A DNA stretch of 64,000 nt from contig CAIUMD010000032.1 in assembly GCA_903900155.1 (NCBI GenBank), forward strand, positions 1 to 64,000, read 5' to 3'. The notes below the pieces were generated by a model that ran no database searches, had not been told where the DNA came from, and saw nothing but the letters and a program-made list of their open reading frames with translations. Below, in pieces: positions 34,704-45,341 of the stretch. The stretch's first letter is position 1. The number at the start of each line of letters is the position of its first letter. This stretch comes from an uncultured Caulobacterales bacterium (GTDB taxonomy: Bacteria; Pseudomonadota; Alphaproteobacteria; Caulobacterales; Caulobacteraceae). A program made the translations under genes and the position numbers.

Positions 34704-35183
34704 TTGGCGAAAAGCTTACATCTGGCTCCGTCTTCATGCAGACCGGAAAAGGCGAGGCTTTGGGGCAGTATCGCCTCGGCGGCGAAGGATCGTTACCTGG
34801 ACGACGAACTTCGTGTCCGGGCTTTCCGTGCCAAGACGACGAAGGGCGATCTGATCCGTGAGGCTCTCGCGCTGATGTTCGCACAAACCGCCGCTGCGCC
34901 GACCGCAGTGAAGCCGGCCAAAGCGGCTGCGCGCGCTGGCGCAGTGAAGGCGATCAAGAGCGCGGCGACGGCCAAGAAGGCGTCGGCGGCGAAAAGGACC
35001 GTGGCGGCCAAGCGCGCCGCTCATATCGATGCGCTGAAGAAGGCGACACTACGGACCCTGGCCCCCAAAAGCGCGCCGCCGCGCTTAGAGGTGCTGTCGC
35101 GAAGGGCGGTTGATAGCCCAGGTCACTACCCCTTCGGGGTGATCTTGATCAGCTTGCCGTCGTCCTCGTCGGTGACGACATAG
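34704..35183 (+). CDS. Lysine/alanine-rich histone-tail-like protein, unknown
   Basis: 159 aa with a TTG start at 34704 preceded by GGGGGAGGGGC, a very good ribosome site. Residues 20-60 ([20 protein letters not shown] and [13 protein letters not shown]) resemble the helices of a ribbon-helix-helix DNA-binding protein. Residues 66-125 are a repetitive Ala/Lys tail ([14 protein letters not shown]) like histone H1 or bacterial H1-like proteins. The last 20 residues are translated from the convergent sugar dehydrogenase gene and overlap it by 58 bp. It probably binds DNA. Start and C-terminus are both uncertain. Confidence 0.5.
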   Translation: MAKSLHLAPSSCRPEKARLWGSIASAAKDRYLDDELRVRAFRAKTTKGDLIREALALMFAQTAAAPTAVKPAKAAARAGAVKAIKSAATAKKASAAKRTVAAKRAAHIDALKKATLRTLAPKSAPPRLEVLSRRAVDSPGHYPFGVILISLPSSSSVTT

Positions 35184-36352
35184 ATCGCGCCGTCGGGGCC
35201 GGTGACGACGTCGCGGACGCGGCCGCCGATGTCGGTGAACAGGCGCTCTTCGCCGACCACCTTGCCGTCCTTCAGAACCAGGCGGTCGACATGCTGTTCC
35301 TTCAGCGAGCCGATCAGCACGCTGCCCTTCAGGGTCGGGAACAGGCTGGCCTCATAGAAGGTCATGCCCGAGGGCGCGATCACTGGATCCCAGTAATAGA
35401 CCGGCTGCTCCATACCCTCTTTCGAAGTGACGCCATCGCCGATCGGCTTGCCCGAATATTCTTCGCCATAGGTGATGGCAGCCCAGCCGTAGTTCTTGCC
35501 GGCCTCGGGGTGGTTCAGCTCGTCGCCGCCCTTGGCGCCGTGCTCGACGGTCCACAGCTTGCCGCTGGGATCCAGGGCGGCGGCCTGCAGATTGCGGTGG
35601 CCGTATGACCAGATCTCGGGCTTGGCGTCGGCCTGGCCCACGAACGGATTGTCCGAGGGGATCGAGCCGTCGGCGTTGATGCGCACGACCTTGCCCAGGG
35701 TGGCGTCCAGCTTCTGGGCCTGGACGCGGCCTTCCAGGATCGAGCGCTCGCCGGTGGTGATGAAGAGCTTGCCGTCGGGCGCGAAGACGAGCCTGCCCCC
35801 AAAGTGCAGGGCGCTGTCCATCTTGGGCGCCTGGCGCCAGATGACCTGGACGTTCTCCAGCTTGGGCTGGGCGCCCAGGACCAGCTTGCCACGCGCGGCG
35901 CTGGCGCCGTTCACGCTGCCGTCGGCTTCCGAGAAGGTCCAGTAGACCAGACCGTTGCTGGCGTAGTTCGGGTCGATCGCCAGGCCCAGCAGGCCGCCCT
36001 GGCCCTCGGCGAACACGGGCGGCAGGCCGGTGACGGCGGGCGACAGCTTGCCGTCCTTGCCGAGCACCCGCAGGCGGCCGGCGCGCTCGGTGACCAGGAT
36101 CTCGCCGGTCGGCAGGAAGGCCAGGGCCCACGGGTGGTCCAGGCCGCTGGCCAGGGTGGTGTACTGGCCGTGGGTGTTCGAGTTCAGGCCCGGCGCGCGG
36201 GTCTGGCCAGCGAAGGCCGGCTTCTGCTCGGGCGCGTTGGCCGCGCGGGTCTCCACGGGCGCGCCGGCTTGTCCGGGCTGGGCGGGAGCGGGACCACAGG
36301 CGGCCAGGGCGGCGGCGAGGGCGGCGGAGGCGGTGAGCAGGGAAGCGCGCAT
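35126..36352 (-). CDS. PQQ-dependent aldose sugar dehydrogenase-type lipoprotein
   Basis: 408 aa beta-propeller of the soluble glucose/sorbosone dehydrogenase (GSDH, YliI/Asd) family. It oxidises aldoses with PQQ in the periplasm. I begin at ATG 36352 ([20 protein letters not shown]): a lipoprotein signal with lipobox LAAC. A longer frame to 36409 is not supported. Family marks are [30 protein letters not shown], the calcium/PQQ region [13 protein letters not shown], and [11 protein letters not shown]. The last stretch ends [14 protein letters not shown], as is usual. The physiological substrate is unknown. Confidence 0.88.
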   Translation of the reverse strand: MRASLLTASAALAAALAACGPAPAQPGQAGAPVETRAANAPEQKPAFAGQTRAPGLNSNTHGQYTTLASGLDHPWALAFLPTGEILVTERAGRLRVLGKDGKLSPAVTGLPPVFAEGQGGLLGLAIDPNYASNGLVYWTFSEADGSVNGASAARGKLVLGAQPKLENVQVIWRQAPKMDSALHFGGRLVFAPDGKLFITTGERSILEGRVQAQKLDATLGKVVRINADGSIPSDNPFVGQADAKPEIWSYGHRNLQAAALDPSGKLWTVEHGAKGGDELNHPEAGKNYGWAAITYGEEYSGKPIGDGVTSKEGMEQPVYYWDPVIAPSGMTFYEASLFPTLKGSVLIGSLKEQHVDRLVLKDGKVVGEERLFTDIGGRVRDVVTGPDGAIYVVTDEDDGKLIKITPKG

Positions 36353-36386
36353 GGCCGCGACCTTAGGATGATTTCCGTGATGGCGG

Positions 36387-37277
36387 CTAGCGGGTCTGCC
36401 GCACGACATCCAGGAAGGCGCGCAGGGCTGGCGGCACGGCGCGGTGGCCGGGGTAGTAGACGCTCGCGGGCTCGGAGAACTGCAGCCAGGGCGACAGCAC
36501 CTCGCGCAGCTGGCCGGCGGCGAGGGCGGTTTGCGCGGCGGCTTCGATCACATAGGCCACGCCCAGGCCGCGGACGGCGGCGTCGACCATCAGCTCCTCG
36601 TCGTCCAGCGCCACGGGACCGGCGACATTGAGGCTCATGGCCTGGCCGGCGCGCTCGAACTCCCAGCGATAGAGGCGACCGCTGGGTAGGCGGTGGCCGA
36701 TGCAGTGGTGGCGGGTGAGGTCGTCGGGCGTGGTCGGGGTCCCGGCGCGCTCCAGATAGGCCGGCGAAGCGACGCAGACGAAGCGCAGCGGCGCGCCGAT
36801 CGGCACGGCGATCATGTCGCGCGGCACCGAGCCGGCCAGCCGCACGCCGGCGTCGAAGCCGGCCTGGACGATGTCGATCAGTTGGCCCTGGACCACCAGG
36901 TCGACAGTCACCTCGGGATGGCGCTGGGCCATCACCGGCAGGACGTCGCGGACCAGGATCGCGGCCCCCACGCGCGGCGCGTTGATCCGCACCACGCCGG
37001 CCACCTGGCCCCGGAACGGCGCGACGCTGTCCAGGGCGCCGTCAAGCGCCAACAAGGCGGGCTGCAGGCTCTCCAGCAGCTGGAAGCCCGCCTCGGTGGG
37101 CGAGACGCTGCGGGTGGTGCGGTTCAGCAGACGCACGCCCATCCGTTCTTCCAGCGCCCGCATGGCGTGGCTCAGGGTCGAGGGGGCCGCGCCCAGCTCG
37201 TCGGCGGCGCGGCGGAAGCTGCGGTGCGTGGCCACCGACACGAAGGCGGCGAGGTCGTTGAGGGACGGGCGGGTCAT
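36387..37277 (-). CDS. LysR-family transcriptional regulator
   Basis: 296 aa. The N-terminal winged helix ([20 protein letters not shown] then [20 protein letters not shown]) is classic LysR. The C-terminal domain is the LysR substrate-binding fold ([20 protein letters not shown]). The start is ATG 37277. It is divergent from ridA with 111 bp between them, the usual arrangement for a LysR regulator and its target, so it probably controls that gene. The effector is unknown. Confidence 0.92.
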   Translation of the reverse strand: MTRPSLNDLAAFVSVATHRSFRRAADELGAAPSTLSHAMRALEERMGVRLLNRTTRSVSPTEAGFQLLESLQPALLALDGALDSVAPFRGQVAGVVRINAPRVGAAILVRDVLPVMAQRHPEVTVDLVVQGQLIDIVQAGFDAGVRLAGSVPRDMIAVPIGAPLRFVCVASPAYLERAGTPTTPDDLTRHHCIGHRLPSGRLYRWEFERAGQAMSLNVAGPVALDDEELMVDAAVRGLGVAYVIEAAAQTALAAGQLREVLSPWLQFSEPASVYYPGHRAVPPALRAFLDVVRQTR

Positions 37278-37388
37278 TGCTGGGAATTTTACATCAGCTC
37301 ATGCCGATTTCAATCTCTACAGCCTCATGAGCTGACCGCCTACCTCGGTCTGGCCGGAGCCTTTCCGGTTCCAGAAGGACCCAAGACC

Positions 37389-37781
37389 ATGTCCAAGCCG
37401 CAGACCGTTTTCCCCGCCGGCCGCCAGGCGCTCTATGAGAAATACCGCTACTCGGCCGCCATCCGCACGGGCGACCTGCTGTTCGTGTCGGGCCAGGTCG
37501 GCAGCCGCGAGGACGGCTCGCCCGAGCCGGTGTTCGAGGACCAGGTGCGGCTGGCCTTCGCCAATCTGAAGGCGGTGCTGGCCGCCGCCGGGGCGAGCCT
37601 GGAAGACGTCGTCGACGTCACGACCTTCCACACCGATCCCGAGGCGCAGCTGGAGACGATCATGGCCGTGCGCGACGAGGTCATCGGCGATCCGCCCTAT
37701 CCGAACTGGACGGCGATCGGGGTCAACTGGCTGGCCGGCTTCGACTTCGAGATCAAGGCGATCGCCCGGATCCCCGGCTAG
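37389..37781 (+). CDS. RidA-family (YjgF/UK114) protein
   Basis: 130 aa, a full RidA-fold protein. Proteins of this family hydrolyse reactive enamine/imine intermediates, releasing ammonia and ketoacids; some subfamilies act elsewhere. ATG 37389 follows a GAAGGACC ribosome site. The segment SGQVGSREDGSPEP and the C-terminal FEIKAIARIPG are typical. It is divergent from the LysR gene, and its end overlaps the convergent Gfo/Idh gene by 4 bp. The residue corresponding to the catalytic Arg of RidA is not obvious in the expected place, so it may belong to a non-deaminase subgroup. Confidence 0.87.
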   Translation: MSKPQTVFPAGRQALYEKYRYSAAIRTGDLLFVSGQVGSREDGSPEPVFEDQVRLAFANLKAVLAAAGASLEDVVDVTTFHTDPEAQLETIMAVRDEVIGDPPYPNWTAIGVNWLAGFDFEIKAIARIPG

Positions 37782-38833
37782 CTGACCGGCAGCTCGCGCC
37801 GCTGGTCGCTGGCCTGCTGCGCGAGCTCCAGCAGCTGCATGGTCCGCAGGGCCTGCTCGACCGGCACGGGCGAGGGGGCGCCGTGCAGGATGGCCTCGCG
37901 CACCCCGGCGTAGAACTGGCGATAGCCGGTGACCTCGGGGCGGACGTCGGCACTGACCGGGACCTCGTCGACGACCGTGGTCAGCACGCCATGGCGGCTG
38001 TCGCGGCCCCAGCCGGAGGCGCCGGGGGTCATGCCGGCCTTCAGCTGGGCTTCCTGCGGGTCCAGGCCGTGCTTGACGAAGCTGGCCTTGGTCCCGTGCA
38101 CCGCGAAGCGCGGGCCGGAAGCCGCGGTCAGCAGGTTGCCGTGCAGGATCACCCGCAGGACCGGATAGCGCAGGGTGACGTGGAAATAGTCGTCCGCCGT
38201 GGCCCCTTCACGCTGGGCGCCGATATCGGCCGAGATGGCCAGGGGTTCGCCGAACAGCACCAGGGCCTGGTCCAGCAGATGCGGCCCCAGGTCGATCCAG
38301 GCGCCCGAGCCCGGGCCGGCGCGCTCGCGCCAACGGTCGCGCACCTGCGGGCGGAAGCGGTCGTAGCGGTTCTCGCACAGCACGATCTCGCCCAGCACGC
38401 CCTCGGCCAGCAGGCGCTGGACGGTCAGGAAGTCGCTGTCCCAGCGGCGGTTGTGGAACACGGCCAGCAGCCTGCCGGCGGTCTTGGCGGCGTCGGCCAT
38501 GGCCTTCGCCTTGGCGGCGGTGACGGCGAACGGCTTGTCGACCACCACGTGCTTGCCGGCGGCGAGGGCGGCCAGGGCCTGGGGCGCGTGCAGGACGTTG
38601 GGCGTGGCGATGACGACGAGGTCGATGGCCGGATCGGCCAGGGCCTGGTCGAGTTCGGCGACGACCCGGACCTCCGGCAGGTCGGCCAACACCTTGGCCG
38701 GATCGCTGGAGACCACGGTCCGCAGCGCAAAGCCCGGCGTCGCGCGGATCAGCGGGGCGTGGAAGGTCTTGCCGACATAGCCATAGCCGACCAAAGCGAC
38801 TTGGAGGGGGACAACGCTCAGGGTCTCGTTCAT
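37778..38833 (-). CDS. Gfo/Idh/MocA-family oxidoreductase
   Basis: 351 aa NAD(P)-dependent sugar or inositol dehydrogenase-like enzyme. The Rossmann fold starts VALVGYGYVGKTFHAPLIRA. The consensus EKP motif reads VVDKPFAVT. The active-site region has WIDLGPHLLDQALVLFG with the conserved Asp and His. It resembles the YdgJ-type group. The substrate is unknown. The start is ATG 38833. It lies downstream of the hexuronate importer gene but is separated from it by a strong terminator at 38852, so it likely has its own promoter. Confidence 0.87.
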   Translation of the reverse strand: MNETLSVVPLQVALVGYGYVGKTFHAPLIRATPGFALRTVVSSDPAKVLADLPEVRVVAELDQALADPAIDLVVIATPNVLHAPQALAALAAGKHVVVDKPFAVTAAKAKAMADAAKTAGRLLAVFHNRRWDSDFLTVQRLLAEGVLGEIVLCENRYDRFRPQVRDRWRERAGPGSGAWIDLGPHLLDQALVLFGEPLAISADIGAQREGATADDYFHVTLRYPVLRVILHGNLLTAASGPRFAVHGTKASFVKHGLDPQEAQLKAGMTPGASGWGRDSRHGVLTTVVDEVPVSADVRPEVTGYRQFYAGVREAILHGAPSPVPVEQALRTMQLLELAQQASDQRRELPVS

Positions 38834-38851
38834 GGTCGCGTTCTAACGAAA

Positions 38852-38877
38852 AGGGCCGGGGATTTCTCCCCGGCCCT
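38852..38877 (-). terminator. Terminator after the hexuronate importer operon
   Basis: Perfect 11-bp stem AGGGCCGGGGA / TCCCCGGCCCT with a 4-base loop. In the minus direction it is followed by TTTCGTT. It lies 30 bp past the importer stop. Confidence 0.88.
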
Positions 38878-38906
38878 GATCGCTTTCCCGTGAAGGGGCG
38901 GGGAGA

Positions 38907-40196
<1,290 letters not shown>

Positions 40197-40234
40197 GGAC
40201 GCCTTCCTTCCCCCTTATTGTCGGGTCTTTTCTT

Positions 40235-41056
40235 TTATTTCGCCGAAACAGCCACGCAGTCCACGGTTCCGAACGGGCCGAAATCGATGTGGGCCACGTC
40301 GCCGGCCGCCACGTCGTGGATGCCGGTGGTTGCGCCGGTGGTGACGATCTGACCCTTCTTCAGCGGCTTGCCGCGCGCCGCGACGGCGCCGAGCAGGAAG
40401 GCCAGGGCGGCCAGCGGAGAGCCCGGGATCGTCGCGGCGGTCGCCTTGCCGACCGACTTGCCGTTGATGATGGTCTCGACCGGCATATCCTCCCAGGCGA
40501 TGTCGCGCCAGTTGGAAATGGCCTGACCAATGATCTGACCATCGTTGTTGCCGAAGTCCGAGCACACGACCGTCGGACCCAGGGCGTTGATGGTGGCCAG
40601 CGGGCTGCCGGCGATCTCGACGCCGACCAGCAGCTCGCCCACATAGTCGGCGGCTTCCTCGGCGGTCCATTCGGTCTTGTCGGCCGGAGCGTCCTTGCCC
40701 AGGCGGATGATGAACTCGGCCTCGACGGCGCAGAAGCCGCCTTCGATGGCGCGGAACGCGTTCGGCGCGCCGACCTTGGCGTCCTGGACATTGCTCTTGA
40801 AGATGCAGCCGGCCAGGCGCTCGGCGCCCAGGCGTTCGCGGTGCTGCGGGGGGACCAGGCCCACCTTCCAGCCGACCAGTTCGTCGGGCCACAGGTCGAT
40901 GGCGATGTCCTGCACCGCGTAGCCCTCGGCCATGCTCGAGGGAATCACGCCGCCCGGATAGCCGGGGACCGAAACGCCTTCCTGGCGCGCCTTGACGAAT
41001 TGGGGGGCGATGGCCGCGGGGGTGAAAACCACGCTGTCGGCCTCAGAAACGGTCAC
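40235..41056 (-). CDS. 2-keto-4-pentenoate hydratase / fumarylacetoacetase-fold protein
   Basis: 273 aa, the FAH-superfamily hydratase/decarboxylase type (MhpD and DmpE/H relatives). Family segments are VGWKVGLV, the metal site VEAEFIIRLG (acidic residues), GVEIAGSPL and the C-terminal KGQIVTTGATTGIHDVAAGD. Characterised relatives act on 2-hydroxy-2,4-dienoates from aromatic degradation. Here it is the first gene of an operon with the hexuronate importer and under the hexuronate operator, so a keto-deoxy sugar acid substrate is more plausible. The start is ATG 41056. Function is inferred only to the family level. Confidence 0.82.
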   Translation of the reverse strand: MTVSEADSVVFTPAAIAPQFVKARQEGVSVPGYPGGVIPSSMAEGYAVQDIAIDLWPDELVGWKVGLVPPQHRERLGAERLAGCIFKSNVQDAKVGAPNAFRAIEGGFCAVEAEFIIRLGKDAPADKTEWTAEEAADYVGELLVGVEIAGSPLATINALGPTVVCSDFGNNDGQIIGQAISNWRDIAWEDMPVETIINGKSVGKATAATIPGSPLAALAFLLGAVAARGKPLKKGQIVTTGATTGIHDVAAGDVAHIDFGPFGTVDCVAVSAK

Positions 41057-41120
41057 GCCGTAGATCCTCCCTCGAAAATCGGCACAGGTCCCGCTTGGCG
41101 GGTGTTGTGACGTCTCTAGT

Positions 41121-41134
41121 GGAAACCGGTGTCA
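41121..41134 (-). promoter_or_regulatory. LacI-family operator upstream of hydratase-exuT operon
   Basis: GGAAACCGGTGTCA on the plus strand: the perfect half ACCGGTGTCA plus a degenerate half. It lies 65 bp before the hydratase start, 16 kb beyond the main hexuronate locus. Confidence 0.7.
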
Positions 41135-41318
41135 TTGACAATCATGCGAAAGGGGCGAGCGAGGGACGCCGGAGGTCGAATACCCGACATGGGGTCGCGC
41201 CGCGGTGGAGCTTGCTCGACAATTTCAATTGTTGGGAGCAAAACATCCTTAGATTTGTGGATAGGGTAAGCAGTAGAAGTATGTCTTCTGTATCCTGAGT
41301 AATGCCGCAAGTCGTTGT

Positions 41319-43400
41319 ATGGGGTGCAACTCAGTGGTGTATCGCGGGGAAGAGCTGCTCGAATACCTCGAGAAGCGCAATCGCCATTTGCTTGAAATTT
41401 GCCGTGTGCAATCGAAGCTTGTGGCGGCTGACTTCGATCTCGATGAATTCATGCAGATGTCAGTTGATCTGTTGCGTTCCGTGTTCGGGTCGGGCGGGGT
41501 GGTGGTCGAGCTCGTGGATGGCGAGGAGATGGTCTATGTCGCCATCGACGCCGACCATGCTCGCTATCACGGCCTGAGGCTGTCGAAGGAGGCTTCCCTG
41601 TCGGGGCTCGCCGCCATCGAAGGGCGGCTGATGCACTGCGACGACGCCCACGAGGATCCGCGCGTCGACCGAGCCAATTGCCAGAAGATCGGCATCCGCT
41701 CGATGGTCTGCGCGCCGCTGCTCCAGAACGGCCAGGCGGTAGGCGTGCTGAAGGCCTTCGACGCCGCGCCGGGCGCCTTCGACGAGGATGACATCCAGAC
41801 CGTCACCCTGGTCGCCGAGACCCTGGGCGCCGCCCTGGCCAAGCAGCTGGAATATGGCGACCGCGAAGGCCTGATGCTGGAACTGGCCATGGCCCGCGAT
41901 GAGGCCGAGGCCGAGGCGCGCCGGGCCCATATGGCGGAGTCCATGGGCGGCCTGGGCCGCTGGCGCTTCGACTATGCGACGGGCCGCAGTGACTGGTCCG
42001 ATCAGATGTACGACCTGCACGGCCTGGCGCGTGGCATGGTGGTCAGCAGCGAGCAGATCACGGGCATGGTCCATCCCGACGACATCGATCGGGTGCGAGC
42101 CCTGGTGCGTGAACCCCGCCCGCTGGGCGCGGCTGGGCCTTTCATCGACTTCCGCCTGACCCGCGCCGACGACGGTCGCGAGCGTCGGATGCAGGCCATG
42201 ACCACCATCGAGCTGGACGTCCGGGGTGAGCGTACGGCGGTGATGGGCGTGCTGCGCGACGTCACCGAGCAGTACGAGCGCGAGCAGGAACTGGCCAAGG
42301 CCCATCGCGAGGCCGAGGCCGCCGCCCGCACCAAGGCCGCCTTCCTGGCCAACATGACCCACGAGCTGCGCACGCCGCTGACCGCCGTGTTGGGCTTTTC
42401 GCGCCTGGTCGAGCGTCGCGCCGATGTCGGCGAGGAGAGCCGGGCGCTGGTCCGCCGCATCCTCAATGCCGGCGAGGCCCTGCTGCACACGATCAACGAC
42501 CTGCTGGACTTCTCCAAGCTGGAGGATGGCCAGGTCGAGATTCGGCCGCGTCCGGTGACGGTGGAGGCCTGTGTCCGCGACACCCTGGAGCTGCTGGCCC
42601 CTCAGGCCGGCGCCAAGCGGCTGGACCTGGAGCTGGTCGTCGATCCGACCACGCCCGAGCGGGTGATGCTGGACCCCGACCGCGTGCGCCAGGTGCTGCT
42701 GAACCTCACCGGCAACGCGGTGAAGTTCACCGACGCCGGCGCCGTCACGGTGACCTTGTCGCCCTCGGCCGACCGGCAGTCGCTGGTCTGGAGCATTCGC
42801 GATTCCGGCCCCGGCATCTCGGCCGAAGGTCTCGAGCGCCTGTTCGTGCGCTTCTCGCAGGTCGAGGGCGGCGGCCAGAGCGGCGGCGCTGGCCTGGGGC
42901 TGGCGATCTGCAAGGGCCTGGTCGACGCCATGGGCGGGACGATCGGCGCCGAAAGCCGGCCGGGCGAGGGCTCGCGTTTCTGGTTCTCGCTGCCCGCCGT
43001 GGCGGTCGGCGAGGACGAGGCGGACGAGGACTTCGCCATCAGCGTCAGCGGCCGCAAGGTGCTAGTGGCCGACGACAATCCGGCCAACCGGGTCCTGCTG
43101 CGCACCATCCTCCAGGCCTTCGGCGCCGAGGTGGCCGAGGCCTGCGACGGCGGCGAGGCGGTGGACCTGGCCTGTAAGGCCAGGTTCGACCTGATCCTGA
43201 TGGACCTGCGCATGCCCGGTCTGGACGGGATCAGCGCCGCCCGCCGGATCCGCGATGCGGCCGGCGAGCGTCCTGTGCCGATCCTGGCCTTCTCGGCCGA
43301 GCGCGATCCGGTGATCGACGCGACGCTGTTTAGCGGGGCGGTTCCGAAACCGATCGAGCCGGAAACGTTGTTGGCCGCGATGGCGAGAGCGATGGGCTAG
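41319..43400 (+). CDS. Hybrid sensor histidine kinase (GAF-PAS-HisKA-HATPase-REC)
   Basis: 693 aa, no membrane segments, so a cytoplasmic sensor. Order: short coiled start, GAF domain (about 35-190), PAS-like domain (about 210-325, LGRWRFDYATGRSDWSDQM), dimerisation helix with phosphoacceptor His348 in MTHELRTPL, HATPase with RDSGPGIS and GGAGLGLAICKGL, and a receiver domain with Asp629 in LILMDLRMPG. It autophosphorylates on ATP and passes phosphate to its own receiver. No partner phosphotransfer protein lies next to it. The start at ATG 41319 lacks a clear ribosome site. It overlaps the small convergent gene at its end. Confidence 0.9.
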   Translation: MGCNSVVYRGEELLEYLEKRNRHLLEICRVQSKLVAADFDLDEFMQMSVDLLRSVFGSGGVVVELVDGEEMVYVAIDADHARYHGLRLSKEASLSGLAAIEGRLMHCDDAHEDPRVDRANCQKIGIRSMVCAPLLQNGQAVGVLKAFDAAPGAFDEDDIQTVTLVAETLGAALAKQLEYGDREGLMLELAMARDEAEAEARRAHMAESMGGLGRWRFDYATGRSDWSDQMYDLHGLARGMVVSSEQITGMVHPDDIDRVRALVREPRPLGAAGPFIDFRLTRADDGRERRMQAMTTIELDVRGERTAVMGVLRDVTEQYEREQELAKAHREAEAAARTKAAFLANMTHELRTPLTAVLGFSRLVERRADVGEESRALVRRILNAGEALLHTINDLLDFSKLEDGQVEIRPRPVTVEACVRDTLELLAPQAGAKRLDLELVVDPTTPERVMLDPDRVRQVLLNLTGNAVKFTDAGAVTVTLSPSADRQSLVWSIRDSGPGISAEGLERLFVRFSQVEGGGQSGGAGLGLAICKGLVDAMGGTIGAESRPGEGSRFWFSLPAVAVGEDEADEDFAISVSGRKVLVADDNPANRVLLRTILQAFGAEVAEACDGGEAVDLACKARFDLILMDLRMPGLDGISAARRIRDAAGERPVPILAFSAERDPVIDATLFSGAVPKPIEPETLLAAMARAMG

Positions 43401-43644
43401 CCGCGTCGGGCCGCCAGCCGTTTTCCAGCAGGTCCAGCGCCATCAGGTGCGCGACCTCCAGGGTCAGGGCCTCCAGGCCGTCCAGCAGCTCCTGCCGCCG
43501 CTCCTGCACGGGCGTGTAGGCGTAGAGCGCGCAGATGGCGTGCAGCCGGGCGCGGATGTTCGGCGGCTCGAAGGTCGAGCCCAGCAGGCTGAATTCGGAC
43601 GGCGGGGTCTGGGTCAGGCGCAGCTGGTGATAGGCGAGGGGCAT
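43330..43644 (-). CDS. Small conserved-looking protein downstream of tadG, unknown
   Basis: 104 aa. ATG 43644 (MPLAYHQLRLTQTPPSEFSL) has the strong site AGAAAGGAG 10 bp upstream, and its first 80 residues have balanced composition (LLDGLEALTLEVAHLMALDL is a likely helix). It lies inside the run-on part of the tadG frame, whose translation here is low-complexity Ala/Arg/Pro. This frame therefore looks like the real one. It overlaps the end of the histidine kinase by 71 bp. No family is recognised. Confidence 0.6.
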   Translation of the reverse strand: MPLAYHQLRLTQTPPSEFSLLGSTFEPPNIRARLHAICALYAYTPVQERRQELLDGLEALTLEVAHLMALDLLENGWRPDAASPSLSPSRPTTFPARSVSEPPR

Positions 43645-45340
43645 CGGAAAGACTCCTTTCTAGGGTTGGGGTTCGGGCGACCAGGGCGGCGTCGCGGCAG
43701 CGCAGGCCGTTCATGCGGACATCGGCCTGGCCCAGGCGCACGCCGACCAGGCCGGTCAGGCTGTTCAGGACATCGTCCAGGGGACGGGCCAGTGGGGTGA
43801 GCAGGGCGCCGACGGCGCCGGTCAGGGCGCTCTCGCCCAGGCCCAGGTTCAGGCCCAGGATGTTCGCGTCGAGCTTGAGGTTGCCGAGCAAGGTCGAGAC
43901 GGTCGCCTGGGCCAGGTCGTTGGTCGAGACGGTCTTGACCACGCGACCGCGCACCTCGTCCTGGCGGAAGCGCACCGTTTGCCAGGCCTGGCCGCCCAGC
44001 GACGCCGACGCCTTGCCGGTCACCGAGAACAACGGGGCCTTGGCGATCGTCGCCGGGGCGGGCGTCAGCGGAGTCCTGAAGTCGTCCAGCTTGTCGGTGT
44101 CGATCTCGCCGACCATCAGCGAGCCCAGGCCGGGAGCGACGTCCAGGGCCGCCTCGTCCTGGGCGCAGGACATCGACTTCAGCTTGGCGGCGCCCGAGGC
44201 GGCCTCGACCAGGATCGGCAGCTTGACCTGGGCGGGGGCCAGGAGGCCCGAGCCGCCGACCTTGGCTTCCAGATAGAGCCGGGTCTGGGCGGTGCGGACG
44301 ATGACGTCGCGGCTGGACGTGATGGTCATCCAGGGGGCGTTGTTGGGCGGCTCGCCGATCGCCAGCCAGGCCGTCAGATTGGCGACGCCGGGCACGGCCG
44401 CCCCAAGGTCCAGCTGGACCTGGCGGGCGCCGTTCGCCAGTTGCAGCACCGCCTTGGACAGGTTCAGCGCGTCCAGCTGCACCTTGGCGCCGCTGCCGCC
44501 CAGCACGCGGCTCTGCGCGCCGTAGGGGCCGGGGTCGAACAGTCGGGTCATCTGGGCCGGCGTGCGATCGCCGGCGGCGTTGGCCAGGGTGCGGGCGGCG
44601 TTCGAGGCCCGGGTCTGGCCCTTGTCGGCCAGGGCGCGCGACAGGGCCTGCAGGGCCTTGCCGGTGCTCAGCCTGGCGTCCAGCACCTCGTCATAGGTGG
44701 CGGCGGTCAGGTTCAACTCGGTCTTCAGCGCGTCCAGGTAGTCGAAGAGGTCGACATCGGCGTTCGCCAGGGCGTCGTAGTCCATCACCGACAGCGAGAC
44801 GTTCGAGCCGGTCAGGCCGCCCAGAAGGGCGTTGGCCAGGCCGCCGTCCAGGGACGCCAGGCGCGTGCCGATCGAGAAGCTGGCCAGGTCGGCGCGGGCG
44901 GCGGTGGCCGCTCGGGCGATCGGCTGGCTGTCCCTGCCGGTGAAGGTCTTGCCGAAATAGAGCGGCGTCTGGCTCTCGATCCGCACGCGCACGGCGTCGG
45001 GATCGGTCCCGCCGGGCTGGAAGCGCGCCTGGGCGGCGACCGCCTGGCTGTCGGCGTAGCGGCCCTTCTCGACGGTGACGGTCAGCGGACCGTCCCAGCC
45101 GTTGGCGCGGGCCGTGGCCAGGGCGGCGGCCTCGGCGTGGTCCAGGTCGCGGGCGGCGGCCAGGGCGGCCAGGTCCGCCGTGCCTTGCAGGCGGCGGGTC
45201 TGCAGGAACACCGAGCCCATGTCGACGACCAGGGCGGTGGTCCCCAGCAGGGCGGACATGGCGACCGCGCTGATCAGCGCGATGCCGCCGTGCTCGTTAC
45301 GGGCGAAGTCGGGGTTCGAAGCAAGGTTGGGGCGGGCCAT
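43397..45340 (-). CDS. TadG-like pilus-locus protein, frame runs past likely natural end
   Basis: 647 aa as open. The N-terminus (NEHGGIALISAVAMSALLGT then TALVVDMGSVFLQTRRLQGT with ADLAALAAAR) is the TadG/TadE-like membrane anchor and pseudopilin-type start. The rest is an extracytoplasmic domain. Good coding character continues to about residue 555 (MNGLRCRDAALVA, near 43680). The remaining 90 residues are low-complexity and overlap a better gene in another frame. A TAG lies out of frame at 43663-43665, so a single-base insertion may have removed the natural stop. ATG 45340 follows the tadE stop by one base. Confidence 0.75.
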   Translation of the reverse strand: MARPNLASNPDFARNEHGGIALISAVAMSALLGTTALVVDMGSVFLQTRRLQGTADLAALAAARDLDHAEAAALATARANGWDGPLTVTVEKGRYADSQAVAAQARFQPGGTDPDAVRVRIESQTPLYFGKTFTGRDSQPIARAATAARADLASFSIGTRLASLDGGLANALLGGLTGSNVSLSVMDYDALANADVDLFDYLDALKTELNLTAATYDEVLDARLSTGKALQALSRALADKGQTRASNAARTLANAAGDRTPAQMTRLFDPGPYGAQSRVLGGSGAKVQLDALNLSKAVLQLANGARQVQLDLGAAVPGVANLTAWLAIGEPPNNAPWMTITSSRDVIVRTAQTRLYLEAKVGGSGLLAPAQVKLPILVEAASGAAKLKSMSCAQDEAALDVAPGLGSLMVGEIDTDKLDDFRTPLTPAPATIAKAPLFSVTGKASASLGGQAWQTVRFRQDEVRGRVVKTVSTNDLAQATVSTLLGNLKLDANILGLNLGLGESALTGAVGALLTPLARPLDDVLNSLTGLVGVRLGQADVRMNGLRCRDAALVARTPTLERSLSDAPRLSPAAPDPDPAVRIQPAGLDLRAAEHPRPAARHLRALRLHARAGAAAGAAGRPGGPDPGGRAPDGAGPAGKRLAARRG

Positions 45341-45341
45341 C

